The notes beneath the pieces were generated by a model. That model worked only from the letters and a program-made list of their open reading frames with translations, made no database searches and was not told the origin of the DNA. DNA of 64,000 nucleotides. It comes from an uncultured Bacteroidota bacterium. Lineage in GTDB: Bacteria; Bacteroidota; Bacteroidia; Flavobacteriales; Flavobacteriaceae. The stretch covers positions 62,001 through 126,000 of the forward strand of contig CACASE010000001.1 of NCBI GenBank assembly GCA_902535165.1. Direction: 5' to 3'. The position numbers were made by a program, and so were the translations under genes. Below, piece after piece: positions 27,282-37,427 of the stretch (positions are counted from its first letter, which is position 1; each line of letters opens with the position of its first letter).

Positions 27282-29733
27282 TATATTTTTTTTAATAATA
27301 CTTAATCTCTTTTGTTCTGAAGTTGTATCCCAAAAAATTACAATTGTTGACTCAACCAGCGGAAGACCTGTAAGGGCCGTATTGGTTTTTGATTCTGAGA
27401 GAATAAATAGGACAGTTTCTAATAGGACTGGAACAGTTTATTTAAACAACTTTAAAGATTCTGATTCAGTTATTTTTGCTCATATAGTTTACCAGAGAAA
27501 AGCTTTAACTTACAAATCGCTAAAAGATGGTGATAAAATAATTTTATCTCCTAAAGCTTTAGGTTTAAATGAAGTTGTTCTTTCTGTTTCAAGAAATATA
27601 CAGAATGTAACGACTCTATCAAGGAAAGTTTCTGTTATAAATAGAAGCAGTTTTAACTTAGATCTTCCAAGAAATACAGCTGAAATGTTATATCATGGTG
27701 GAGGAATTCATGTGCAAAAATCGCAAAATGGTGGTGGAAGCCCATTGATAAGAGGATTTGAGGCAAATCGAGTTTTATTGGTTATTGATGGTGTAAGAAT
27801 GAATAATGCTATATATAGATCAGGTCATGTTCATAATGCTATATCTATTGACGCTAACTCACTGGAAAGGACTGAAGTGATATTCGGCCCATCTTCCGTA
27901 GGATACGGGTCTGATGCCTTAGGTGGTGTAATTCATTTTTACACAAAAACACCAAGACTTAATAAAGATGAATTTTTTGATTACACCAAATCAATTTCCT
28001 ATAACTTGAAAGATCAATCAAAAATCAATAATTATTCCCTTGAACTTAGTACAAAAAACTGGGCAAGCTACACAAGTTATACGAAGTCCGATTTTGGTGA
28101 TATTTATATGGGTAAGGTTAGAAATCATGGGTACAATAATTGGGGTTTAGTAAATTACTACTCAGAAAATATTGATGGTAAGTTTTTTGAAAATCAATCA
28201 TTAAATAACAATCCTAACTTACAAAGGAACACAGCTTACAAACAAAAAGATTTAATTCAAAAATTTAATTTTAAAATATTTAAAACTGCAAGACTGATTT
28301 TAAATTTTCAGTTTTCAGAATCATCAAACATAAATAGATTTGACAAACTGAGTGAAATAAATGAAGATGGAACATTAAAATTTGCAGAGTGGTATTACGG
28401 ACCACAAAAAAGATCCTTTATTTCCTCCAAACTTAGTTTTCAAGGTAAAAAATTATTTGACAGAGCGGATATAATATTTGCATTTCAAAAAATCGACGAA
28501 AGCAGAAACAAAAGAAAATTTGGTTCAAACATATTGAACATACATGATGAAAATTTAAATGTTTTCTCTATAAACTCTGATTTTTTCAAAAGAATTGATA
28601 GACAAAAATCAATAGCATATGGTGTAGAGTTAACAAACAATCAATTAAACTCTGATGGATTTGAATCCATGATTAATTCTGACTATTTGAATAGTTCTTT
28701 GTCAAGATATCCAAACGATGGTAGTAGCTATAAATCACTGGCTGGATATTTCAATTATAAGAAATTTATTAATCCAAAAACCAATTATGATATTGGTTTA
28801 AGAATTTCTAATATTAGTATTAAAGCGAATTGGGATTATAATTTCTTCGATTCTGACTATGATGATAAGTATGATACATTATTTTTTCAACAATTTGATG
28901 GGCTGGAAATGACTAATTCATCTGTAACTGGAAGTTTAGGAATTGTACATCGAATGAATGATTTTAATAAATTATCATTAAATATTTCAAGTGGATTTAG
29001 ATCTCCAAATATTGATGATATTGGTAAAATAAGAGAAAATTCAGGAATTCTTAATGTGCCTAATATGGAATTAAAACCTGAATATGTTTATACTCTAGAT
29101 TTGGGTTGGTCAAAGTTCAATAAAAACTTTAGAACTAATTTCAATATTTATTATACAATTTTAAATGGAACTATAGGTCGTGATTATTACATGGGAGAGA
29201 ATAATAGAATTTTATATGATGATGAGCTAGTTCAAACCATGGCGAATTTTAATTTAGGTACTTCTAATATTTATGGTGGAAACTTTGATTTTAGAACAAG
29301 AGTTTTAGATAATATATTAATAAATGGTAGCATAACATATACAAAAGGTTCAAACTTAAAAGATATGCTACCAATGCCTTCAATTCCTCCTCTTTTTGGT
29401 AATATTAAGTTTAAAATAATAAATGAAAAATCGCAGTATCAATTATCTTACAGGTTCTCTAGTTCAAAAGATCCATCTACATACAGTGTCGGAGGAGAGG
29501 ACGGTCTGGATGAAACACCAATGATAATAGACTCAAACGGAAATATTCAGTATAAAGGTATGCCGTCGTGGGGTGTTTTTCAATTATCAAGCTTATTTAA
29601 GACAAATCTTTTAAAAAGACCTATTGATTTTAAGATAATTCTAGACAATATTTTTGATATTCATTACAGAGAATTTGCATCTGGAATTTCATCCCCAGGA
29701 AGATCCTTAAACTTGGTAGCTATTTTCAATTAA
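27265..29733 (+). CDS. TonB-dependent outer-membrane receptor
   Basis: 822 residues. A signal peptide (about 1-22, ending VVSQ) precedes a short beta-sandwich region (ITIVDSTSGRPVRAVLVFD), then the plug domain (about 105-220, SPLIRGFEANRVLLVIDGVRMNNA and FGPSSVGYGSDALGGVIHF), and a 22-strand-type barrel to the terminal aromatic-rich end NLVAIFN. The plug pattern (RGFEANRVLLVIDGVR) resembles haem or siderophore receptors. No SusD partner follows, so a SusC role is unlikely. The start overlaps recO by 17 bp. The ligand is unknown. Confidence 0.9.
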   Translation: MKYFLNIFFLIILNLFCSEVVSQKITIVDSTSGRPVRAVLVFDSERINRTVSNRTGTVYLNNFKDSDSVIFAHIVYQRKALTYKSLKDGDKIILSPKALGLNEVVLSVSRNIQNVTTLSRKVSVINRSSFNLDLPRNTAEMLYHGGGIHVQKSQNGGGSPLIRGFEANRVLLVIDGVRMNNAIYRSGHVHNAISIDANSLERTEVIFGPSSVGYGSDALGGVIHFYTKTPRLNKDEFFDYTKSISYNLKDQSKINNYSLELSTKNWASYTSYTKSDFGDIYMGKVRNHGYNNWGLVNYYSENIDGKFFENQSLNNNPNLQRNTAYKQKDLIQKFNFKIFKTARLILNFQFSESSNINRFDKLSEINEDGTLKFAEWYYGPQKRSFISSKLSFQGKKLFDRADIIFAFQKIDESRNKRKFGSNILNIHDENLNVFSINSDFFKRIDRQKSIAYGVELTNNQLNSDGFESMINSDYLNSSLSRYPNDGSSYKSLAGYFNYKKFINPKTNYDIGLRISNISIKANWDYNFFDSDYDDKYDTLFFQQFDGLEMTNSSVTGSLGIVHRMNDFNKLSLNISSGFRSPNIDDIGKIRENSGILNVPNMELKPEYVYTLDLGWSKFNKNFRTNFNIYYTILNGTIGRDYYMGENNRILYDDELVQTMANFNLGTSNIYGGNFDFRTRVLDNILINGSITYTKGSNLKDMLPMPSIPPLFGNIKFKIINEKSQYQLSYRFSSSKDPSTYSVGGEDGLDETPMIIDSNGNIQYKGMPSWGVFQLSSLFKTNLLKRPIDFKIILDNIFDIHYREFASGISSPGRSLNLVAIFN

Positions 29734-29792
29734 GTCCTGTTTATTATCCATAAATTACATTAAAATTAATTACTTTCGTTTTTTGATTTTTT

Positions 29793-32700
29793 ATGTCATT
29801 TAAAGAATATAAAACATTAGATCTAATTAAGGTTTCTGACCATATTTCCTCTTTTTGGAAAGTTAACAAAACATTTGAGAAGAGTATTTCCAGTAGAGAT
29901 AAAAAAGAATTCATTTTTTATGAGGGGCCTCCCTCTGCCAATGGAATGCCAGGGATTCATCATGTAATGGCTAGAGCAATTAAAGATATTTTTTGTAGAT
30001 ACAAAACATTAAAAGGGTTTAGAGTTAACCGAAAAGCTGGTTGGGATACTCACGGACTTCCAATTGAGCTTGGTGTAGAGAAAGAATTAAATATTTCTAA
30101 AGAAGATATTGGGTCTACGATTAGTATTAAAGATTATAATGAAGCATGTAAAAAAGCTGTGATGAAATACACTGATGTATGGAATAATCTAACTGAAAGA
30201 ATTGGCTATTGGGTAGACATGGAGAATCCATATATCACTTACAAATCAAAATATATTGAGAGTGTATGGTGGCTTTTAAAAAACCTCAATGATAAAAAAT
30301 TAATATATAAGGGCTATAGTGTTCAACCATACTCTCCGAAAGCTGGAACGGGGTTAAGTTCGCATGAACTAAATCAACCAGGTACATATCAGGACATTAC
30401 AGATACAACTGTAACAGCTCAATTTGAGTGTGTAGAAGAATCAATCCCCAATTTTTTAAAAAAATACTCTAAAATTTATATTCTTGCTTGGACTACAACC
30501 CCATGGACATTGCCATCAAATACAGCATTAACAGTTGGAGAAAAAATCGAATATTGTTTAATTAAGACATATAATTTATATACACATCAACCAATAAACG
30601 TTGTATTAGCAAAAGAATTAATTACTAAAGTTTTTAAAACAAACTTTAAAGAAGCTTCAAACCAAGATGAATTGATTTTTAACAATGATAAAGAAATTCC
30701 ATATATAGTTGCGGAAACATTTTTAGGTAAAGATATTGTTGGAATGAAATATCATCAAATATGGAATGATTCCCCTCTGCCAAATGATAGCCCAGAAAAT
30801 GCATTTAGATTGATATCAGGTGACTTTGTAACCACTGATGAAGGAACTGGAATTGTACATACAGCACCTACATTTGGTGCTGATGATGCTATTGCAGCAA
30901 AAAATGCCAAACCAGAAGTTCCTCCAATGTTAATTAAAAACAAAAATGGTGATCTAGTTCCACTTGTTGACCTACAGGGAAAATTTGTGAAAGAATTAGG
31001 GTTTTTGGGTGGAAAATTTGTCAAAAATGAGTATTACGAAGATGGTAAAGCACCAGAACGTTCAGTTGATGTTGAAATCGCTATCAAATTAAAAGAGGAA
31101 AATAAAGCCTTTAGAGTTGAAAAGTATACGCATAGTTATCCAAATTGCTGGAGAACTGATAAGCCAATTCTTTATTATCCTCTAAATTCTTGGTTTATTA
31201 AAGTAACCGATAAAAGAGAAGAATTAATTGCCTTAAATAATAAAATTAACTGGAAGCCTAAGTCAACTGGGGAAGGAAGGTTTGGGAATTGGCTGAATAA
31301 TGCTAATGATTGGAATTTGTCTAGATCTAGATTTTGGGGTATACCACTACCAATTTGGGTATCTGAGGATGGTTCAGAAAAAAAAGTGATAGGCTCAGTT
31401 AAACAATTAATTGAAGAAATTAATCATTCCGTTTCATCTGGTAATATGAAAAAAAATCCATTTGAAGATTTTGAGTTGGGTAATATGAGTGATGAAAACT
31501 ATGATAAAATTGATTTACATAAACATACCATTGATGAAATAGTTCTTACCTCTTCATCCAATAATAAAATGTACAGAGAATCTGACTTAATTGATGTTTG
31601 GTTTGATTCTGGTTCAATGCCTTATGCTCAATGGCATTATCCATTTGAAAATAAAAGTTTTGTCGATGATAATAAATTCTTTCCTGCTGATTACATCGCA
31701 GAAGGTGTAGATCAAACCAGAGGATGGTTTTACACATTACATGTAATTAGTACGCTTGTTTTTAATTCAAATTCATATAAAAATGTTATTTCAAATGGGC
31801 TGGTCCTCGACAAAAATGGACAGAAAATGTCAAAGCGATTAGGGAATGCAGTAGACCCATTTGAAACATTGGATAAATATGGTCCTGATGCAACTAGATG
31901 GTATATGATTTCTAATTCAAATCCTTGGGATAATCTAAAATTTGATATAAGTGGAATTGAAGAAGTACGAAGAAAGTTTTTTGGTACACTTCACAATATT
32001 TATTCGTTTTATAGTTTGTATGCAAACATTGATGGATTTAATGACGATGAAAAAAACATTGATTACAAAGACAGGTCTGAACTAGATAGATGGATAATTT
32101 CTGAACTTAATTCATTAGTTAGAGATGTAAGTGATGCTTATGAGAATTATGAGCCAACAAAAGCTGCAAGATCAATATCATCCTTTGTTCAGGATAATCT
32201 TAGCAACTGGTACGTTAGGCTTTCGAGAAGAAGATTTTGGAAAGGAGAATATAATGAAGATAAAATTGCAGCATTTCAAACCTTAAGCGAATGTTTAAAG
32301 AAAGTAGCTATTTTATCATCACCTATAAGCCCATTTTACATGGATAACCTTTTTCAAGATTTAAATATGAATAATGACTCTGTTCATTTAACAACTTTTC
32401 CAAATTATTACGAGGAACTTGTTAATGAAGAACTAGAACAAAAAATTAGAAAATCTCAGGAAATATGTTCTCTAGGATTATCTCTTAGAAAAAGAGAGAA
32501 AATAAAAGTTAGGCAGCCGTTAAATAAGATTATAATTCCTTTTAGGAATGAGCTTGAAAAATTGACTTTGACTGAAATTTCTGAATTTATAAAGTCTGAA
32601 ATTAATGTGAAGGAGGTTGAATTAGTTGGTGACTCTTCAAAAATTCTAGTTAAAAAAGTCAAACCAAACTTTAAGGTTCTTGGACCTAAATTTGGAAAAG

Positions 32701-33161
32701 ATCTAAACTCTGTGATTTCATTAATAAATAATCTTAACTCAGATCAAATTCAAGAACTAGAGGGAAAGAAATCATTTGAGTTTAATAATAATATTAAAAT
32801 TACATTAGATGATGTAGAGGTTTATTTTGAAGATATCGAAGGATGGCAAGTAGCATCTGAAAATGGAACAACCATAGCAATCGATACAAATATTAATGAA
32901 AAATTAAAAAATGAGGGCATTTCCAGAGAATTAGTGAATAGAATTCAAAATATTAGAAAGGATTCAGAATTTAATGTTAGTGATAAAATAATTATAGAGA
33001 TAGAAAACAATAATTTAATTGAAAAAGCTATTTTTGACAATATTGATTATATTAAAAATGAAACTCTTGCTATTGAGTTAAGCTTTAAAGAAGATTTGAC
33101 AAATGCTCAAGAATTAGAATTTGACGATATAAAAATTAAAATTAAAATTTTTAAAAATTAA
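29793..33161 (+). CDS. ileS: Isoleucine--tRNA ligase
   Basis: 1122 residues, the long class I form usual in Bacteroidota. The HIGH motif appears as GIHH in NGMPGIHHVMARAIKD (about 53-58). The CP1 editing domain is intact (WTTTPWTLPSNTAL, and GTGIVHTAPTFGADD). KMSKR lies at about 676 (GQKMSKRLGN), followed by the anticodon-binding domain. A TACTTTCG near-match to the -7 box lies at 29771-29778, 14 bp before the ATG. The DksA-like gene follows after 4 bp. Confidence 0.97.
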   Translation: MSFKEYKTLDLIKVSDHISSFWKVNKTFEKSISSRDKKEFIFYEGPPSANGMPGIHHVMARAIKDIFCRYKTLKGFRVNRKAGWDTHGLPIELGVEKELNISKEDIGSTISIKDYNEACKKAVMKYTDVWNNLTERIGYWVDMENPYITYKSKYIESVWWLLKNLNDKKLIYKGYSVQPYSPKAGTGLSSHELNQPGTYQDITDTTVTAQFECVEESIPNFLKKYSKIYILAWTTTPWTLPSNTALTVGEKIEYCLIKTYNLYTHQPINVVLAKELITKVFKTNFKEASNQDELIFNNDKEIPYIVAETFLGKDIVGMKYHQIWNDSPLPNDSPENAFRLISGDFVTTDEGTGIVHTAPTFGADDAIAAKNAKPEVPPMLIKNKNGDLVPLVDLQGKFVKELGFLGGKFVKNEYYEDGKAPERSVDVEIAIKLKEENKAFRVEKYTHSYPNCWRTDKPILYYPLNSWFIKVTDKREELIALNNKINWKPKSTGEGRFGNWLNNANDWNLSRSRFWGIPLPIWVSEDGSEKKVIGSVKQLIEEINHSVSSGNMKKNPFEDFELGNMSDENYDKIDLHKHTIDEIVLTSSSNNKMYRESDLIDVWFDSGSMPYAQWHYPFENKSFVDDNKFFPADYIAEGVDQTRGWFYTLHVISTLVFNSNSYKNVISNGLVLDKNGQKMSKRLGNAVDPFETLDKYGPDATRWYMISNSNPWDNLKFDISGIEEVRRKFFGTLHNIYSFYSLYANIDGFNDDEKNIDYKDRSELDRWIISELNSLVRDVSDAYENYEPTKAARSISSFVQDNLSNWYVRLSRRRFWKGEYNEDKIAAFQTLSECLKKVAILSSPISPFYMDNLFQDLNMNNDSVHLTTFPNYYEELVNEELEQKIRKSQEICSLGLSLRKREKIKVRQPLNKIIIPFRNELEKLTLTEISEFIKSEINVKEVELVGDSSKILVKKVKPNFKVLGPKFGKDLNSVISLINNLNSDQIQELEGKKSFEFNNNIKITLDDVEVYFEDIEGWQVASENGTTIAIDTNINEKLKNEGISRELVNRIQNIRKDSEFNVSDKIIIEIENNNLIEKAIFDNIDYIKNETLAIELSFKEDLTNAQELEFDDIKIKIKIFKN

Positions 33162-33165
33162 TAAG

Positions 33166-33555
33166 ATGAAAAAGGAAGACAACTTAGTGGTAAGATATTC
33201 TGATAAAGACTTAGGTAGTTTTAAAAAAATCATTGAAGAAAAAATTTCAAAAGCTCAAAGAGACTTAGATCTAATTAGAAGTGCATATATGAATGATGGC
33301 AATAATGGAACGGAAGATACTTCTCCAACATTTAAAGCGTTTGAAGAGGGATCACAAACAATGTCTAAGGAGGCAAACACACAGCTTGCAATAAGACAAG
33401 AAAAATTTATAAGAGATTTAAAAAATGCTTTGATAAGAATTGAAAATAAAACATATGGAATTTGTAGAGTTACTGGCAAGTTAATTTCAAAGAAAAGGCT
33501 TAAGCTAGTTCCACACGCTACATTAAGCATTGAAGCAAAAAATAATATCTCTTAG
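33166..33555 (+). CDS. TraR/DksA family protein lacking the zinc site
   Basis: 129 residues with the DksA layout: a coiled-coil hairpin (about 10-95) and a C-terminal globular part (about 96-129, TYGICRVTGKLISKKRL). The four zinc Cys of classical DksA are not present; only one Cys remains (YGIC). Coiled-coil-tip acidic residues (NDGNNGTEDT) are present. It probably binds RNA polymerase through the secondary channel, affecting stress and ribosomal gene transcription. It lies between ileS and DUF1338/lspA, a conserved flavobacterial position. Confidence 0.85.
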   Translation: MKKEDNLVVRYSDKDLGSFKKIIEEKISKAQRDLDLIRSAYMNDGNNGTEDTSPTFKAFEEGSQTMSKEANTQLAIRQEKFIRDLKNALIRIENKTYGICRVTGKLISKKRLKLVPHATLSIEAKNNIS

Positions 33556-33564
33556 ATTTTGTCT

Positions 33565-34359
33565 ATGAAAATCAATGATTTTCTTTCAAAAATGTGGAAT
33601 GATTACAGTAAATTAAATCCACATATAAATCAAGTTTTAAATTTAATCAAGACTAAAGAGCCTAATGAAATTATTAATGACCACATTGCATTAAGGACAT
33701 TTAATCATAAAAAATTAAATCGACATATTCTTTCTGAATATTTTTTAAAAAATGGGTATCAAGCAGTAGAAGATTTAACCTTCACTGAAAAAAAATTAAA
33801 GGCTACTTATTTTATTCACTCAGACCCCAGTTTACCAAGAATTTTTATTAGTGAATTATTACTTGAAAAATTTTCTGATTCATTTTGTGATATAATTAAT
33901 AAAAAAATTGATGAAATTGATATTGAAGCAGTTTCAGATCCTAATTTTTTAACATCTGGTATTCCATGGTCACCAATTGATTATAAAACTTATAAAAAAA
34001 TACAGATGGAATCAGATTATGCATCTTGGGTTTTAGCATTGGGTTATATAGCAAATCATTTTACTGTAAGTGTAACAGATTGTTCTTATTTTAATGATTT
34101 AGAGCAACTTAATTCTTATTTAAAAGATAATGGCTTTGAAATAAATTCTTCAGGTGGAGAAATAAAAGGATCCAAAGATCAAGGCCTTGAACAATCCTCA
34201 ATTATGTCAAAGGAAATAAAAGTGAAATTTTCTGATGGTATTTACAGTGTCCCAGGATGTTATTATGAATTTGCTTACCGTTACAATAATTTTAATGGAT
34301 TTATAACAAAATCTGCAAACCATATTTTTGAAAGCACAAATGAAAAAACAAAAAATTAG
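33565..34359 (+). CDS. DUF1338 family protein (2-oxoadipate dioxygenase/decarboxylase type)
   Basis: About 264 residues of DUF1338, a family whose studied members (HglS) are Fe(II)-dependent 2-oxoadipate dioxygenase/decarboxylases of lysine catabolism, making D-2-hydroxyglutarate. Visible features: NDHIALRTFNH (metal His about 43), ANHFTVSVTD (second His) and a C-terminal YEFAYR carrying an acidic ligand. The track starts at TTG 33559; ATG 33565 is preferred. The gene overlaps lspA by 20-32 bp. Bacterial members vary in role, so the substrate is tentative. Confidence 0.82.
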   Translation: MKINDFLSKMWNDYSKLNPHINQVLNLIKTKEPNEIINDHIALRTFNHKKLNRHILSEYFLKNGYQAVEDLTFTEKKLKATYFIHSDPSLPRIFISELLLEKFSDSFCDIINKKIDEIDIEAVSDPNFLTSGIPWSPIDYKTYKKIQMESDYASWVLALGYIANHFTVSVTDCSYFNDLEQLNSYLKDNGFEINSSGGEIKGSKDQGLEQSSIMSKEIKVKFSDGIYSVPGCYYEFAYRYNNFNGFITKSANHIFESTNEKTKN

Positions 34360-34984
34360 TCTTTATCGTTGTTTAGCCATTGTTGCTTTGATCTTATTTG
34401 TTGATCAATTTTTAAAGATTTATATAAAACTAAACTTTCCACTTTCTATTTATGGACAAGAGGCCATTTTTGATATTGGATGGTTTAAATTATTATTTAT
34501 TGAAAATAAGGGTATGGCCTGGGGTGCTCAAATAAATGATTTTTTACCTTTTTTGACAGAGAAATCTGGCAAATTATTTTTAACTCTTTTTAGAATTATT
34601 GCCATAGGTTTTATTTTTTACTGGTTAAAAAAAACTATTTCAGAAAATTCAAGCAAATTATTTAGTATATCATTATCTCTAATATTAGCTGGTGCGATTG
34701 GAAATGTTATTGATTCAGTTTTTTATGGATATATTTTTACTGAGAGTTATTTTCAAGTCGCTTCATTTGCGCCTGGAGAGGGTTACAGTTCTATTTTTTA
34801 TGGAAATGTAGTAGATATGTTTCAATTTCCAATTGCAACATGGACATGGCCATCTTTTTTACCTTGGGTTGGAGGTGATGAATTTACTTTTTTTGAACCT
34901 GTTTTTAATATAGCAGACTCTGCTATATCTATAGGCATATTTATAATGCTGGTTTTGAATGGCTCTTTCTTTAAAGAAAATTGA
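34340..34984 (+). CDS. lspA: Lipoprotein signal peptidase (signal peptidase II)
   Basis: About 214 residues. An inner-membrane aspartic protease that removes signal peptides from prolipoproteins. Catalytic Asp residues lie in GNVIDSVFYG and NIADSAISIGI; the FIENKGMAWG motif is also typical. It is longer than the E. coli enzyme because of an inserted loop between these motifs, as usual in Bacteroidota. The track starts at 34328; ATG 34340 (MKKQKIS) gives a more standard N-terminus. Its end overlaps the convergent cyclo-ligase gene by 14 bp. Confidence 0.93.
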   Translation: MKKQKISLYRCLAIVALILFVDQFLKIYIKLNFPLSIYGQEAIFDIGWFKLLFIENKGMAWGAQINDFLPFLTEKSGKLFLTLFRIIAIGFIFYWLKKTISENSSKLFSISLSLILAGAIGNVIDSVFYGYIFTESYFQVASFAPGEGYSSIFYGNVVDMFQFPIATWTWPSFLPWVGGDEFTFFEPVFNIADSAISIGIFIMLVLNGSFFKEN

Positions 34985-35537
34985 AAATTTTTTCAGGGCT
35001 AACGCAATAATCTAATTTTATATCTTTTTCATCAATATTTTTAATGAGTACTTCTGGAGAAAAAAAAGACAATCCAATTTTAATAATCTTTGAATCTAAA
35101 TTTTGTAAAAATCTATCATAAAATCCTTTTCCATATCCTACTCTATTTCCTTTACTGTCGTATGCTAATAAAGGAACAAATACAACATCAATTATTTCGC
35201 TGTTGATTTGAATGCCATTAATAGGTTCAGGAATTCCATATTCGTTTTCTTCTAAAATAACTTCTTCACTTAAAATGTAATTCTTCAATGAAAGGGCTTT
35301 GAAATCTGACTTTGATACGATAATATTTTTTTGTCTTCCATCAAGTATATCAATAATTGGTTTTGTATCTACCTCATTTTTTTTATGCAGTGAAAGAAAA
35401 ATATGATAATTTTTATTATTCCAAATATCTAAATCCAAGCAATTATTTGCAATTTTAACACTCATTTCAAGTATTTTATTTCGTGAAAAATCAGATCTTA
35501 AAGTTTGATACTTTTTTCTGGCAGCAAATTTGTCCAT
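34971..35537 (-). CDS. 5-formyltetrahydrofolate cyclo-ligase
   Basis: 188 residues. It converts 5-formyl-THF to 5,10-methenyl-THF with ATP, recycling a folate storage form. The N-terminus (KFAARKKYQTLR) and the C-terminal phosphate/ATP motif DSKGNRVGYGKGFYDRFL match the family. It is a single-gene minus-strand unit, convergent with lspA and divergent from uvrC. Length normal. Confidence 0.92.
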   Translation of the reverse strand: MDKFAARKKYQTLRSDFSRNKILEMSVKIANNCLDLDIWNNKNYHIFLSLHKKNEVDTKPIIDILDGRQKNIIVSKSDFKALSLKNYILSEEVILEENEYGIPEPINGIQINSEIIDVVFVPLLAYDSKGNRVGYGKGFYDRFLQNLDSKIIKIGLSFFSPEVLIKNIDEKDIKLDYCVSPEKIFNFL

Positions 35538-35576
35538 TATATAATTCTAAATAAATAAAATAATTATTTTAGTTAA

Positions 35577-37406
35577 GTGTCTAATAATACGAATGTAATA
35601 TTAAAAACTATTCCAGAACAGCCTGGAGTTTATCAATTTCTAAATAAGGACAAAAAAATTATATATGTTGGTAAAGCGAAAAATCTAAAAAAAAGAGTTA
35701 AATCTTACTTTCAAAAAAGTATAAAATCAAGAAAAACAATAAATCTGGTGAAAAACACCAGTTCAATTGAGCATGTAGTTGTTCAATCAGAATCAGACGC
35801 CCTTCTACTAGAAAACTCATTGATAAAAAAAAATCAACCTAAGTATAATATTTTGCTTAGAGATGATAAAACCTACCCTTGGATTTGTATAAAAAATGAA
35901 AGATTTCCTAGAGTTTTTTTAACAAGAAAATTAATTAAAGATGGTTCTGAATATTATGGTCCTTATACAAACATCAAGGTAATTAATGTCCTTTTAAATA
36001 TTATTCGAACACTCTACCCTATTAGGAATGGAAATTACAATTTTTCCGAAAGAAAAATTCAAAAAAACTCAAAAGAGCTTTTTCTAAAGATTTTTAAAAA
36101 AAATGAGCACTCTATTATAATTGGATTTCATGAGAGTGGATCAAAAAAAGCAAGTGAAAGTTTACTATCAGAAAAGGAATATGATAAAAATATTCAGTTA
36201 GTCAGAGAAATACTTAATGGAAAATTTAAAAAGGTTAAAGATTTACTAAAAGTACAAATGAATATTTTTTCGAAAAAATTACATTTTGAAAAAGCTCAAA
36301 ATATAAAAGAAAAAATAGATATTCTTGAAAATTACCAATCTAAATCAACAGTAGTAAGTCAAAAACTTAATAACGTTGATGTTTTTAGTATAATATCAGA
36401 CTCAGAAAATGCATACATAAATTATCTTCAAATTGCATTCGGAAGAGTAATTAGATTTCAAAACCTGGAAATAAAAAAGGCGCTTGATGAAGATGACATT
36501 GATATACTTAGTTTAGTAATTATTAGCATAAGAGAAAGGTTTAATTCCAAATCTAAATTAATCATAGCCCCTTACAATTTAAGCAAGCAATTAAACTTGA
36601 AGTTTATTGTGCCAAAAGCTGGCGATAATAAAAAGTTGTTAGATCTATCTATAAGAAATTGTAAAATATTTAGAGTAGAACGTTTAAAACAATTACAAAT
36701 TATAGATCCTGAGAGACATAAAAATAGAATTATGAACCAGATGAAGTTGGATTTAAAATTAAATGAGGAGCCTGATCATATTGAATGTTTTGATGTTTCT
36801 AATATTCAAGGCACAAACTCAGTAGCGGCATGTGTTGTGTTTATCGATGGTAAACCAATGAAAAATATGTATAGAAAATTTATTATTAAAACCATTGAAG
36901 GTCCAAATGATTTTGGATCAATGGAAGAGGTAATATACAGGCGATATTCCAGAATGATTAGAGAAAAAAAACCTCTTCCAAAATTGATTATTATTGATGG
37001 TGGTAAAGGTCAACTTAGTTCAGCAGTAAAAAGTTTGAAAAAATTGGACATATATACCTCTATTCCAATTATTGGAATTGCTAAAAGGCTTGAGGAATTA
37101 TATTATCCCGGTGATTCTATTCCTTTATATTTAAATAAAAAATCCGAGACTCTTAAAGTAATTCAAAATTTAAGAAATGAAGCGCATAGATTTAGTTTAA
37201 CTTTTCATAAAAGTAAGAGATCTAAAAACTCTCTAAACTCAAAGTTTGATATGATTCCAGGTATTGGAGAAAAAACTAAACTTAAATTGTTAAGAAAATT
37301 CAAATCAATAACTAGAGTAAAAGGTTTAACTGTTTTGGAAATTGCAAATGAAATTGGGAATAGCAAAGCAAAAAAAATTAAAGAGTATTTAAATGATGAA
37401 AACTAG
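35577..37406 (+). CDS. uvrC: Excinuclease ABC subunit C
   Basis: 609 residues. UvrC makes both incisions around UvrB-bound lesions. GIY-YIG domain at the N-terminus (PGVYQFLNKDKKIIYVGKAKNLKKR, shown in part), UvrB-binding UVR motif near 215-245, RNase H-like endonuclease domain (HIECFDVSNIQG and IIIDGGKGQLSSA), and a C-terminal helix-hairpin-helix (IPGIGEKTKLKLLRKF). The start is GTG at 35577 with no nearby in-frame ATG that keeps the GIY domain. Confidence 0.96.
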   Translation: MSNNTNVILKTIPEQPGVYQFLNKDKKIIYVGKAKNLKKRVKSYFQKSIKSRKTINLVKNTSSIEHVVVQSESDALLLENSLIKKNQPKYNILLRDDKTYPWICIKNERFPRVFLTRKLIKDGSEYYGPYTNIKVINVLLNIIRTLYPIRNGNYNFSERKIQKNSKELFLKIFKKNEHSIIIGFHESGSKKASESLLSEKEYDKNIQLVREILNGKFKKVKDLLKVQMNIFSKKLHFEKAQNIKEKIDILENYQSKSTVVSQKLNNVDVFSIISDSENAYINYLQIAFGRVIRFQNLEIKKALDEDDIDILSLVIISIRERFNSKSKLIIAPYNLSKQLNLKFIVPKAGDNKKLLDLSIRNCKIFRVERLKQLQIIDPERHKNRIMNQMKLDLKLNEEPDHIECFDVSNIQGTNSVAACVVFIDGKPMKNMYRKFIIKTIEGPNDFGSMEEVIYRRYSRMIREKKPLPKLIIIDGGKGQLSSAVKSLKKLDIYTSIPIIGIAKRLEELYYPGDSIPLYLNKKSETLKVIQNLRNEAHRFSLTFHKSKRSKNSLNSKFDMIPGIGEKTKLKLLRKFKSITRVKGLTVLEIANEIGNSKAKKIKEYLNDEN

Positions 37407-37411
37407 TTTTT

Positions 37412-37419
37412 TAATTTTG
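37412..37419 (+). promoter_or_regulatory. Candidate -7 box for the DUF3108-M23 pair
   Basis: TAATTTTG, a full TAnnTTTG match, 8 bp before the ATG at 37428 and just after the uvrC stop, so the following two genes may have their own promoter. Confidence 0.4.
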
Positions 37420-37427
37420 TAGTATAA

